Assembly: GCA_020435865.1 (NCBI GenBank) | Contig: JAGQYZ010000293.1 | Span: 1,782 to 7,506, forward strand | DNA from: Aequorivita sp. | GTDB taxonomy: Bacteria; Bacteroidota; Bacteroidia; Flavobacteriales; Flavobacteriaceae | Direction of reading: 5' to 3' | Length of the DNA: 5,725 nucleotides | Shown: positions 1-5,615 of the stretch, one piece after another | How the letters are laid out: every line of letters begins with the position of its first letter | Numbering within the stretch: the stretch's first letter is position 1 | The notes under the pieces: model-generated | Told to the model about the DNA's origin: nothing | The model's input: the letters and a program-made list of their open reading frames with translations, nothing else | Databases searched by the model: none | Program-made: the position numbers and the translations under genes

Positions 1-480
1 CGCGAACACGAACTTTTGGAAATTATTTTTGAAAAACTTAATAAAATTCCAAACGTAAAAATTCTTGCGCCAAATACCGAAGATAGACTTGCGGTAATCA
101 GCTTTTATATTGATGATTTACATTTCAATCTTGGTGTCAAATTGTTAAATGATCGCTTTGGAATCCAAACACGTGGAGGCTGTTCCTGTGCTGGAACCTA
201 TGGCCATTATTTGCTTCACGTAGATCAAGAAACCTCTAACAGGGTAACTTGTGAGATTGATCATGGCGATTTGACCCACAAACCAGGTTGGATACGGATG
301 TCCATTCACCCCACAACCACTAATGCAGAAGTTGAATATGTCTGCGATTCCATAAAACAGCTTGCCGAAAATTTTCCGGAATGGGGCAAGGAGTATAAAT
401 ACAATTCTAAAAACAACGAATATTTTCATTCAAAGGAAATAGCAGATGACAAAATGAAAGAATGGTTTACATTTCAATGA
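1..480 (+). CDS. Class V aminotransferase-fold PLP enzyme (cysteine desulfurase-like), 3' part only
   Basis: The reading frame is open from the first base, so the N-terminal part, including the PLP-binding lysine, lies outside the window; 159 residues are visible. The fragment matches the small C-terminal domain of class V (SufS/Csd-like) aminotransferases: a strand reading AVISFYIDDLHFNLGV, then the active-site loop RGGCSCAGTYGHYLL at visible residues 58-72. In cysteine desulfurases the catalytic cysteine sits in the corresponding loop (RxGxxCA). Here there are two cysteines, C61 and C63, in a CxC arrangement (bases 181-189). After it come GWIRMSIHPTTTNAEVEYV, the usual helix-entering segment, and a tail rich in Lys, Asn and Tyr. 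The family is known to bind PLP and act on amino acids, often removing sulfur from cysteine; the substrate here cannot be told. Translation ends at two successive TGA codons. The next gene begins 26 bases on, so co-transcription is possible. Family assignment is firm, exact function is not. Confidence 0.88.
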   Translation, partial: REHELLEIIFEKLNKIPNVKILAPNTEDRLAVISFYIDDLHFNLGVKLLNDRFGIQTRGGCSCAGTYGHYLLHVDQETSNRVTCEIDHGDLTHKPGWIRMSIHPTTTNAEVEYVCDSIKQLAENFPEWGKEYKYNSKNNEYFHSKEIADDKMKEWFTFQ

Positions 481-506
481 TGATTTATAAATAATTAGTA
501 AACAAT

Positions 507-1430
507 TTGAAAAGGTTTCTACTTCTAACGCTTCTTTTCCCCTTTTTAAGTTCCGCACAGGAATATGTGGATCTTTTTCGAATGGGTTACGGACAAACAT
601 TTAATAATAATTTTGAAGGAGTTGATAGCAGTACAAATGTTACGTTTTTTGACGCTGGGCTCACCTTTCCTGTAGTTCTTAATGAGAATCACGCCTTGAT
701 AACTGGAGCTGATATTAGTATAAATAACGTCCAACTTTTCCCCAAAGCAGTTCGCACAAATCTTTATAGTACAAATCTTAAACTTGGAATAGCTTCAACT
801 TGGTCCGAAAAATGGAGCACAACAATTGTTTTATTGCCGAAAATTGCTTCGGATTACAAAAATATTTCTGGCGATGATTTCTATATGGGTGGAATTGCCT
901 TGTTGAAATTGAAGAAAAATGAAAACCTTAAATACCGCTTTGGGGTATATGCATCCCAAGAGGCTTTTGGTCTTTTTACCACTCCTATTTTGGGTTGGTA
1001 CTACCTAAGTCCAAACAAATGCTTTGAGATGGATATGAGTTTGCCAATTTCTGCAGATGTAAGTTATAAGTATGGAATTACAACAATTGGAGTTGATTAC
1101 TTTGGAATTGGACGCAGTTATAACGTACATTATAAAAACAGTCCTACACTCTATGCAGACCTCAGCTCTTTGGAATTTGCAGGATATTTACAATTCAATG
1201 CTCTCGAAGAAAGTGTTTTGTTGCGAGCCAAACTCGGTTATTCTAGCAATAATTATGAAATGTATGCCAAAGGAGACAAAATGGACCTAGGTGTTTCAGC
1301 TTTCAGTTTTGGTGACGATCGCACCCAGTTAAATCCTTCATTGAATGGAGGTTTTTTTCTGAAGTTTGAAGCTATATACCGGTTTCATATAGGGGGAAAT
1401 TCCAAAGTACAAAATTCAAATAACAAATAA
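507..1430 (+). CDS. Outer-membrane beta-barrel protein, DUF6268-like
   Basis: A 307-residue protein with a clear Sec signal peptide: KR, then a hydrophobic run ending FLSSA, with likely cleavage after residue 17 before QEYV. The mature part alternates polar and hydrophobic residues and is rich in aromatic residues and glycine, as in a transmembrane beta barrel; phrases such as LTFPVVLNENHALITGADIS and the closing strand LKFEAIYRF resemble the DUF6268 family of Bacteroidota outer-membrane proteins (recognised from memory, not searched). The start is TTG at 507: an in-frame stop lies just upstream at 492, and the next ATG would remove the signal peptide. Barrel proteins usually end on an aromatic residue that the BAM complex recognises; here Phe293 is followed by 14 extra residues, the last ten of which are encoded by an intergenic repeat that begins at about 1398. 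Ligand and function are unknown. It may be co-transcribed with the aminotransferase upstream. Confidence 0.82.
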   Translation: MKRFLLLTLLFPFLSSAQEYVDLFRMGYGQTFNNNFEGVDSSTNVTFFDAGLTFPVVLNENHALITGADISINNVQLFPKAVRTNLYSTNLKLGIASTWSEKWSTTIVLLPKIASDYKNISGDDFYMGGIALLKLKKNENLKYRFGVYASQEAFGLFTTPILGWYYLSPNKCFEMDMSLPISADVSYKYGITTIGVDYFGIGRSYNVHYKNSPTLYADLSSLEFAGYLQFNALEESVLLRAKLGYSSNNYEMYAKGDKMDLGVSAFSFGDDRTQLNPSLNGGFFLKFEAIYRFHIGGNSKVQNSNNK

Positions 1431-1515
1431 AATTCAAGCTCCAAATTTCAAAATACATTTCTTTTGAATTTGTATTTTTTGGCATTTATTTGTTATTTGG
1501 AGCTTCAATATTTGG
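1398..1515. repeat. Flavobacterial intergenic inverted repeat made of CCAAAT/AATTC words
   Basis: The left half on the plus strand is made of AATTC, CCAAA and CAAATAACAAAT words, and the right half of their complements. CAAATAACAAATAAA at 1417-1431 pairs perfectly with 1485-1499 (15 bp). AAGCTCCAAAT at 1436-1446 pairs perfectly with 1495-1505 (11 bp); this competes with the first pairing. An inner stem AAAATACA (1450-1457) pairs with 1471-1478. Similar low-complexity intergenic elements are common in flavobacterial genomes (general knowledge, not checked). The element overlaps the last ten codons and stop codon of the barrel gene and reaches close to the promoter of the zinc-ribbon gene. The RNA could fold as a long AU-rich hairpin and may serve to end transcription or protect the 3' end, but there is no GC-rich stem with a clean U-tract. 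Confidence 0.75.
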
Positions 1516-1543
1516 TGCTTACTTTTCAAAAGTCCTATCTTTA
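1511..1543 (+). promoter_or_regulatory. Candidate Bacteroidota promoter for the zinc-ribbon gene
   Basis: TTTG at 1511-1514 and TATCTTTA at 1536-1543 resemble the Bacteroidota -33 (TTTG or TTG) and -7 (TAnnTTTG) boxes, with a 21-base spacer and one mismatch at the last base of the -7 box. The ATG at 1548 is only four bases downstream, so the transcript would be leaderless or nearly so. The -33 box falls in the last bases of the inverted repeat. In such AT-rich DNA a chance match is quite possible. Confidence 0.4.
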
Positions 1544-1547
1544 AAAT

Positions 1548-1901
1548 ATGGAAAGAACCTGTCCGGAATGTGGTGATAGAATAATAGGGCGTGCTGACAA
1601 AAAATTCTGCAGCGATGCATGTCGGAATGCACATAATAATTCGCTCAATAAAGACAATAAAAATCTGGTTCGGAATATCAATAACCGTCTTCGAAAAAAC
1701 TACCGCATACTCGAAAAGCTTAACACCGAAGACAAAACAAAAACCACTAAAGATAGACTACTACGAATGGGGTTCAGTTTTGAATACTTCACGGGAATCT
1801 ATACCACAAAATCTGGATCTACCTATTTCTACTTGTATGACCAAGGGTATCTTCCCCTAGATAATGATTTTTATCTTTTGGTAAAAAAGGATCTTAAATA
1901 A
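1548..1901 (+). CDS. Small zinc-ribbon protein, function unknown
   Basis: A 117-residue soluble protein with no signal peptide. The N-terminus carries a treble-clef or zinc-ribbon pattern: C5-x2-C8-x12-C21-x3-C25, with KFCSDACRNAH matching the common FCSxxCRxxx half-site; H29 is also nearby. This should bind one zinc ion. The middle (about residues 32-65) is highly basic and asparagine-rich, predicted helical, with RNINNRLRKNYRIL, which could contact nucleic acid. The C-terminal part (about 72-117) is aromatic and compact, with FEYFTGIYTTKSGSTYFYLY then DQGYLPLDNDFYLL. I recall close relatives as hypothetical proteins in many Flavobacteriaceae, which suggests a conserved lineage gene, but no function is known to me. 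The ATG at 1548 directly precedes the CxxC knuckle. It is transcribed alone, flanked by the repeat upstream and a convergent gene downstream. Nucleic-acid binding is inference only. Confidence 0.85.
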   Translation: MERTCPECGDRIIGRADKKFCSDACRNAHNNSLNKDNKNLVRNINNRLRKNYRILEKLNTEDKTKTTKDRLLRMGFSFEYFTGIYTTKSGSTYFYLYDQGYLPLDNDFYLLVKKDLK

Positions 1902-1915
1902 TTTCTTTAATCCAT

Positions 1916-1947
1916 AAAAAAATCGCCCGGAATAATTTCCAGCCGAT
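1916..1947 (-). terminator. Intrinsic terminator downstream of the minus-strand gene at 2017-2637
   Basis: Read on the minus strand, ATCGGCTGGAA, loop ATTA, then TTCCGGGCGAT form an 11-position stem with one G-G mismatch and one G-U pair, followed directly by seven T (plus-strand bases 1922 down to 1916). It lies about 70 bases past the stop of the minus-strand gene. On the plus strand the stem is followed by CTCTCTC, so it does not look bidirectional, although it starts only 20 bases after the zinc-ribbon stop codon. Confidence 0.72.
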
Positions 1948-2016
1948 CTCTCTCATTTTAACAATCAACAGTTATGAAAAACTATTCTTTCAACAATCGT
2001 TTTATTATGGTAAAAC

Positions 2017-2637
2017 CTACTCAAAACTATTAAGACAAGCTTCAAGCATTTCCAAATTGAAGAATTCATCTTCAAAATTGGCGTTATGGGTAAAGAAAAG
2101 ACAGTTAATTTTTTCGCCTACAAAACGTTCGCCCCAAAGTTCCTCAAAAATTGTTAAAAAGGCATTTTCCAGCTCGTTGTCGCCAACTTTTGCAAGATTT
2201 AAAGGAAGTAATATCAAAAGATCGAAAATATTTTTTTCTGGATCCCAAGAATAAACCGTAAAGCGTATATCTTTTGGTGTTATGCTGAATCCATCGCACT
2301 TAAATGGCTCATCCATTATTTTTGGATCTGTTTCAATTTTGCCCGCTACCAAAGCTTTAACTTCCCAATGCCTCATTTCGGGTGCCACATCTACCAAACG
2401 ATTCACATATAACAACAAATCTCTATTTCCAGAACAGGAAATGGTAAAAACATAGCTTTTGTTTGAACCCTTTTCTGGAGCTAAAATATTTGGAGTAAGC
2501 CCAGGACAATAATCTTCCAACTGATTACAGAGATATGAAAATGTCCTGAAATTTTTTTCTTCCACTACAGTATCTAAATCAAGGCGAAGTCCTTCCTCAA
2601 GATTTTTAAAGTCCTCCCAAAATTCCTTTGCTGTCAT
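2017..2637 (-). CDS. Uncharacterised cytoplasmic protein, about 206 residues
   Basis: An acidic, soluble protein with no signal peptide or membrane segment. I chose ATG at 2637 (MTAKEFWEDF); a TTG three codons upstream (2646) is possible but less likely. Three parts are visible: an N-terminal helical segment with FWEDFKNLEEGL; a central alpha/beta unit with YVFTISCSGNRDLLLYVNRL followed by VDVAPEMRHWEVKALVAGK; and a C-terminal part containing ITPKDIRFTVYSW, LLPLNLAK and IFEELWGERF. The pattern of ISxxGxxxL, then APEMxxW, then A, resembles a family of bacterial proteins of unknown function that I remember with FWxxF at the N-terminus (some related to DUF695-type annotations); this is recall, not a search. 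The gene stands alone, divergent from the serine hydrolase and convergent with the zinc-ribbon gene, and ends at a good terminator. I do not assign a function. Confidence 0.8.
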   Translation of the reverse strand: MTAKEFWEDFKNLEEGLRLDLDTVVEEKNFRTFSYLCNQLEDYCPGLTPNILAPEKGSNKSYVFTISCSGNRDLLLYVNRLVDVAPEMRHWEVKALVAGKIETDPKIMDEPFKCDGFSITPKDIRFTVYSWDPEKNIFDLLILLPLNLAKVGDNELENAFLTIFEELWGERFVGEKINCLFFTHNANFEDEFFNLEMLEACLNSFE

Positions 2638-2710
2638 ATCTAACAATTTTTAGAGTTACAATCTTTGAAGGTGAGTGATTCGGTATTTTAAATTTAAGAA
2701 AAAGATTTAA

Positions 2711-2718
2711 TACCTTTA
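2711..2718 (+). promoter_or_regulatory. Candidate -7 box for the serine hydrolase gene
   Basis: TACCTTTA matches the Bacteroidota -7 consensus TAnnTTTG except at the last base, and lies 23 bases before the ATG at 2742, giving a leader of roughly 15-20 bases. At the expected -33 distance there is only TTTTA (2686-2690), not a clear TTG. No Shine-Dalgarno sequence is present; the leader is A-rich, as is usual in this phylum. Confidence 0.38.
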
Positions 2719-2741
2719 AACTCCAAATAAAAAACCTATAT

Positions 2742-4310
2742 ATGAGAACTCTTTCTGCCAAAATTCTACTTCTTTCCCTTCTACTGCTATCGTTCAATTT
2801 TTCAGTAAATGCTCAAGCCCTAAGCAGTTATCAAATTGACAGTTTGGTTCAAAAAACAATGAAAACCTTTGACGTACCCGGAATGGCGGTTGCGGTTTTG
2901 AAGGACGGCAAGATTTACCATAAAAATACCTACGGTGTGCGTTCTTTAAAAACAAATGCCGAAGTAAATGAAAACACACTTTTTGGCGTGGCATCAAACA
3001 CCAAGGCTTTTACCACAGCTGCTTTGGGACAACTAATTGACCAAGGAAAACTAACTTGGGACACGAAAGTAACAGACATCATTCCTGAATTTCAACTTTA
3101 CGATCCGTATGTTACTAGAGAGTTTACGGTGCGCGATCTTATTACACACCGAAGCGGGTTAGGTCTTGGCGCAGGCGATTTAATGGTCTTCCCAGCAAAT
3201 AATACCACAACCATGACTGAAATGATCCACAACCTTCGATATTTAAAACCTGTTTCGTCTTTTAGAAGCAAGTTTGATTATGACAATTTGCTATACATTG
3301 TTGCGGGCGAAGTGGTTTCAAGAGTTTCAGGAAAACCATATGACGATTATATTAAAGACAACTTTTTTGAGCCTTTAGGAATGACCCGGTCTTTTCTTTC
3401 CATCCCAAAAATAAAGGCAGACGATAATAGAATTGACGGCCACGCCCCAGTAAACGGAAAATTGGAGTTGACGGGAGATACTTTCACAAAAATTGCTACG
3501 CCAGCTGGCGGAATTTTTACTTCCATCAATGATATGTGCACATGGGTTCAGGCACAATTGAACGATGGAAAATATGGCGAAAAGTTAGATAAAAGTCTTT
3601 TTAGCAGTAAAGTACATAATGAAATGTGGACGCCACAAACTATTTTAAGAACTGGAAAAGGACCGTACAACACACATTTTTCAGCCTATGGCCTCGGATG
3701 GTTTTTGAGTGATGTGAACGGTTATTTTCAAGTTACACATACAGGTGGATTGAATGGAATTGTGAGCCAGGTTACGCTTATCCCAGAAATGGATTTAGGA
3801 ATTATAGTACTTACCAACCAACAAAGCGGCTCGGCTTTTAGCGCTATTACAAACTCCATTAAAGATGGGTATTTCGACATAAAAGGCGAAGACAGAATAA
3901 AACAATACAACGAGGGTAGATTGGCAGGAGAAAAAGCGGCAGACAGCATTGTTTCAGAAGTGGAAAAAAACATTGCAGCACAACTGAAAACCAAGGCATT
4001 CAAACCCGATCCGGCAGATTATACAGGCACTTATAAAGATGTTTGGTTTGGCAATGTTAACATCAGTGCCATAGATGGAAACCTTCATTTTAAAGCCGAA
4101 AAATCTCCAGACTTAACGGGAACTATGGCTTTTTATAAAGGAACCACTTATGTAGTGCGCTGGAACGATCCTTCATTAAAAGCAGATGCATTCGTTACTT
4201 TCAGTTTGGATACTGAAGGCAAAGCCAATGGTTTTACCATGAGCCCTATTTCGCCGTTAACAGACTTTAGTTATGACTTTCAGGATTTGGAGTTTGGTAG
4301 AGTGAAATAA
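2742..4310 (+). CDS. Secreted serine hydrolase, beta-lactamase/PBP type, with C-terminal DUF3471-like domain
   Basis: A 522-residue protein of the class C beta-lactamase-related family (Pfam Beta-lactamase, PF00144), whose members include esterases, D-aminopeptidases and low-molecular-weight penicillin-binding proteins. A Sec signal peptide covers residues 1 to about 24 (hydrophobic core LLLSLLLLSF, then SVNA before QA), so it should act in the periplasm or outside the cell. Catalytic motifs are complete: SxxK as S85-N-T-K88, YxN as Y180-D-N182, and HTGG at 333-336 in the place of KTG. GIIVLTNQ at about 353-360 closes the catalytic domain. A basic/acidic linker (about 380-415) joins a C-terminal domain of about 100 residues beginning KPDPADYTGTYKD and rich in beta strands, typical of DUF3471 (PF11954). 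HTGG rather than KTG is frequent in the esterase-like members, so a peptide or ester substrate is more likely than beta-lactam resistance. It appears monocistronic. Confidence 0.93.
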   Translation: MRTLSAKILLLSLLLLSFNFSVNAQALSSYQIDSLVQKTMKTFDVPGMAVAVLKDGKIYHKNTYGVRSLKTNAEVNENTLFGVASNTKAFTTAALGQLIDQGKLTWDTKVTDIIPEFQLYDPYVTREFTVRDLITHRSGLGLGAGDLMVFPANNTTTMTEMIHNLRYLKPVSSFRSKFDYDNLLYIVAGEVVSRVSGKPYDDYIKDNFFEPLGMTRSFLSIPKIKADDNRIDGHAPVNGKLELTGDTFTKIATPAGGIFTSINDMCTWVQAQLNDGKYGEKLDKSLFSSKVHNEMWTPQTILRTGKGPYNTHFSAYGLGWFLSDVNGYFQVTHTGGLNGIVSQVTLIPEMDLGIIVLTNQQSGSAFSAITNSIKDGYFDIKGEDRIKQYNEGRLAGEKAADSIVSEVEKNIAAQLKTKAFKPDPADYTGTYKDVWFGNVNISAIDGNLHFKAEKSPDLTGTMAFYKGTTYVVRWNDPSLKADAFVTFSLDTEGKANGFTMSPISPLTDFSYDFQDLEFGRVK

Positions 4311-4349
4311 TAATTAAGAAACATGTTGTTTATTGTGGAGCAGGTTTTA

Positions 4350-4895
4350 TTATACTTTTTCTAATTTTACGTGTGGTTTTGGGGGTAATTCAATAGTAAT
4401 TTTATTGCCAATTTTCACTTCTCCCCCTTTTAAGACAACCCCCATTACTCCAGCTTTTCTAATTAAATTACCGTTTTCATCCTTATCCAAAACAGCTTTC
4501 ATTAATCCCTTTTTTATTGAATCAAGTTGAGTACAGGGGTTTCTTAATCCCGTTAATTTTATTTTAGCCGTTTTGCCAATGTTCAATAAAGTATCTTTAG
4601 GCAAACTCAGTAAGTCTATTCCTTCTGTAGTTATATTTTCGCCAATTTCTCCAGCCTTTACATCAAAACCTTTTTCCTTTAGTTCATCAAAAAGCTCAGC
4701 GTGAATTAAATGAACTTGTCTCAAATTAGGTTGAGTTGGGTCTTTTGCAACTCGTGAACGGTGTTTTACATTTTTTCCCATATGTGCATCACCTTCCACT
4801 CCCAATCCCGTAAGTAAAACGATTTTATCACAATTGAATTTACTAAAAGTATGAGTTCTACTTTTACTTACTGATTTTACAATTCCCTTATTCAT
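4350..4895 (-). CDS. MOSC domain-containing protein
   Basis: A 181-residue stand-alone MOSC protein (Pfam PF03473), related to the C-terminal domain of molybdenum cofactor sulfurase and to YiiM-like proteins. Landmarks in order: GLGVEGDAHMGK (about 30-41) followed by HRSRVA; RQVHLIHAELFDEL (59-72); the signature AGEIGENITTEGIDLLSLP (81-99); TGLRNPCTQLD, whose C121 is the conserved cysteine expected to carry or accept sulfur; and AGVMGVVLKGGEVKIGN (148-164) before a closing strand and a proline-lysine tail. MOSC domains are known or predicted to bind molybdenum cofactor or to handle activated sulfur; the actual substrate here is unknown. No signal peptide, so cytoplasmic. The start ATG fits the family's N-terminus (xxGxVxSVSxS). 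It is convergent with the serine hydrolase, 39 bases apart, with no evident terminator between them. No molybdenum-enzyme genes are visible nearby. Confidence 0.92.
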   Translation of the reverse strand: MNKGIVKSVSKSRTHTFSKFNCDKIVLLTGLGVEGDAHMGKNVKHRSRVAKDPTQPNLRQVHLIHAELFDELKEKGFDVKAGEIGENITTEGIDLLSLPKDTLLNIGKTAKIKLTGLRNPCTQLDSIKKGLMKAVLDKDENGNLIRKAGVMGVVLKGGEVKIGNKITIELPPKPHVKLEKV

Positions 4896-4910
4896 TTCTT
4901 TCTTGTAGTT

Positions 4911-4935
4911 AACACAAAAACACGATGTTGTGGTT
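4911..4935. repeat. Short hairpin in the spacer upstream of the MOSC gene
   Basis: AACACAA (4911-4917) pairs with TTGTGGTT (4928-4935) as a 7-bp stem with G4932 bulged out and a ten-base loop. It lies in the 86-base spacer between the MOSC gene and the unknown gene upstream, 15 bases before the MOSC start codon, thus in the likely 5' leader. It is weak and might be chance; its bulged base recalls folded cassette recombination sites, but no core GTTRRRY sequence is present. Confidence 0.3.
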
Positions 4936-4981
4936 CGTTATTTTTCAAATATTTAATTCAGCTACATTTTACAATTCAACA

Positions 4982-5494
4982 TCAACTGCTTTTTGTTATC
5001 TCAAATTTCTTTAAAGTTTTGTCAATTAAATACTCGATGCTTAAAAAATTGTCTGCAAGTTTTAGGATGCTATTTTCAAGGTTTTCATTTTTAAAATGTT
5101 CCCAACCTTCCATTAATGTTAATGGACCAAATTCCACACTCACATTTTTCCAATTTCGCTCAAATTTCATAAAATCTTCTCTGAAACTGTTGGCAAAAGC
5201 CCGACTTGTTATGGAATATCCATTCAATTCTCGAAGTTTTAATGCGTGTATATTATAAAATACTTTGTTTCGTTTTATTGTTTCGTCATTTACCCAAATA
5301 GCGAAAAAAATTCTTGTCTTTGCATTTATTGGGTCCGTTTTGTCATTCGTCCATTCCGTTTTATACAATTTCAGAACGACAGAGTTAAGCGTAACACCAA
5401 TATTAATTTCAAGATGCTTTTTCCGCAGCATTTTTTTGTCAATCTGGTCTGCCGATTTTCGAAATTTTTCTAGATAATATTCATAATCCATCAT
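4982..5494 (-). CDS. Hypothetical protein of 170 residues
   Basis: I do not recognise this family. The reading frame begins MMDYEYYLEKF (two ATGs in tandem at 5494 and 5491; either may be used) and ends KKFEITKSS. The protein is lysine-rich and soluble, with no signal peptide or membrane segment. The first third looks helical then beta (HLEINIGVTLNSVVLKLY), followed by a polar loop with DKTDPINAKT, a strand RIFFAIWV, a long probably helical segment with IHALKLRELNGYSITSR and FREDFMKFERNW, and a C-terminal helix NSILKLADNFLSIEYLIDKTL. The alternating alpha/beta order suggests a small single-domain fold. Its AT-rich coding style resembles the neighbours. It lies on the same strand as the MOSC gene, 86 bases upstream of it, and is separated from the next gene by a structured spacer of about 120 bases. 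It is convincing as a gene from length and frame integrity, not from homology. Confidence 0.75.
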   Translation of the reverse strand: MMDYEYYLEKFRKSADQIDKKMLRKKHLEINIGVTLNSVVLKLYKTEWTNDKTDPINAKTRIFFAIWVNDETIKRNKVFYNIHALKLRELNGYSITSRAFANSFREDFMKFERNWKNVSVEFGPLTLMEGWEHFKNENLENSILKLADNFLSIEYLIDKTLKKFEITKSS

Positions 5495-5539
5495 TTCAGA
5501 AATTTATTTTTCCATTTGCAGTTCGGTTTTTCTTAAATG

Positions 5540-5599
5540 ACCGCCAACGGTTAGTGTAAAATGCGTTTTAATGCATTTTCCCACATTATTGTAGGCTGT
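5540..5599. repeat. Structured intergenic hairpin, attC-like in layout or a Bacteroidota intergenic repeat
   Basis: The inner stem AAAATGC (5558-5564) pairs with GCATTTT (5573-5579) across an 8-base loop, flanked by GTG (5554-5556) and CAC (5582-5584), which can pair with a bulged base. An outer stem pairs ACCGCCAAC (5540-5548) with GTAGGCTGT (5591-5599) at seven of nine positions. This nested, interrupted 60-base imperfect palindrome has the size and layout of a folded cassette recombination site, and GTAGGCT is one base short of the GTTRRRY core. No integrase is visible, so it may instead be a dispersed intergenic repeat or a weak transcription terminator for the minus-strand gene that ends at 5616. 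Confidence 0.45.
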
Positions 5600-5615
5600 T
5601 TTTCTCGTTTATTAA

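Noticed and set aside
145..429. Open frame of 94 codons on the minus strand opposite the aminotransferase
   Set aside because: It lies fully within the strongly supported plus-strand coding region and its translation shows no family features.
1434..1634. Minus-strand frame of 66 codons across the inverted repeat and the zinc-ribbon gene start
   Set aside because: Its first part is antisense to the cysteine knuckle and the rest is translated repeat sequence.
3728..4003. Open frame of 91 codons on the minus strand within the serine hydrolase
   Set aside because: It is antisense to conserved catalytic-domain sequence including HTGG; its product looks like a shadow translation with scattered Cys and Ser.
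2742..4310. Reading the serine hydrolase as a true beta-lactamase resistance gene
   Set aside because: SxxK and YxN are shared by esterases and peptidases; HTGG and the added DUF3471-like domain fit the general serine hydrolase group better, and no resistance context is present.
4311..4349. Possible bidirectional terminator between the convergent serine hydrolase and MOSC genes
   Set aside because: Only a very weak AAACA/TGTTT pairing is visible, with no GC-rich stem or T-tract in the proper place.
5019..5477. Three plus-strand frames (75-79 codons) opposite the unknown minus-strand gene
   Set aside because: They are Phe/Ser-rich shadows of a longer frame with a better start and normal composition.
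4896..5615. Riboswitch or small RNA in the spacers at 4896-4981 and 5495-5615
   Set aside because: The hairpins are short and AT-rich and match no riboswitch core that I know, and no tRNA or CRISPR-like periodicity is present.
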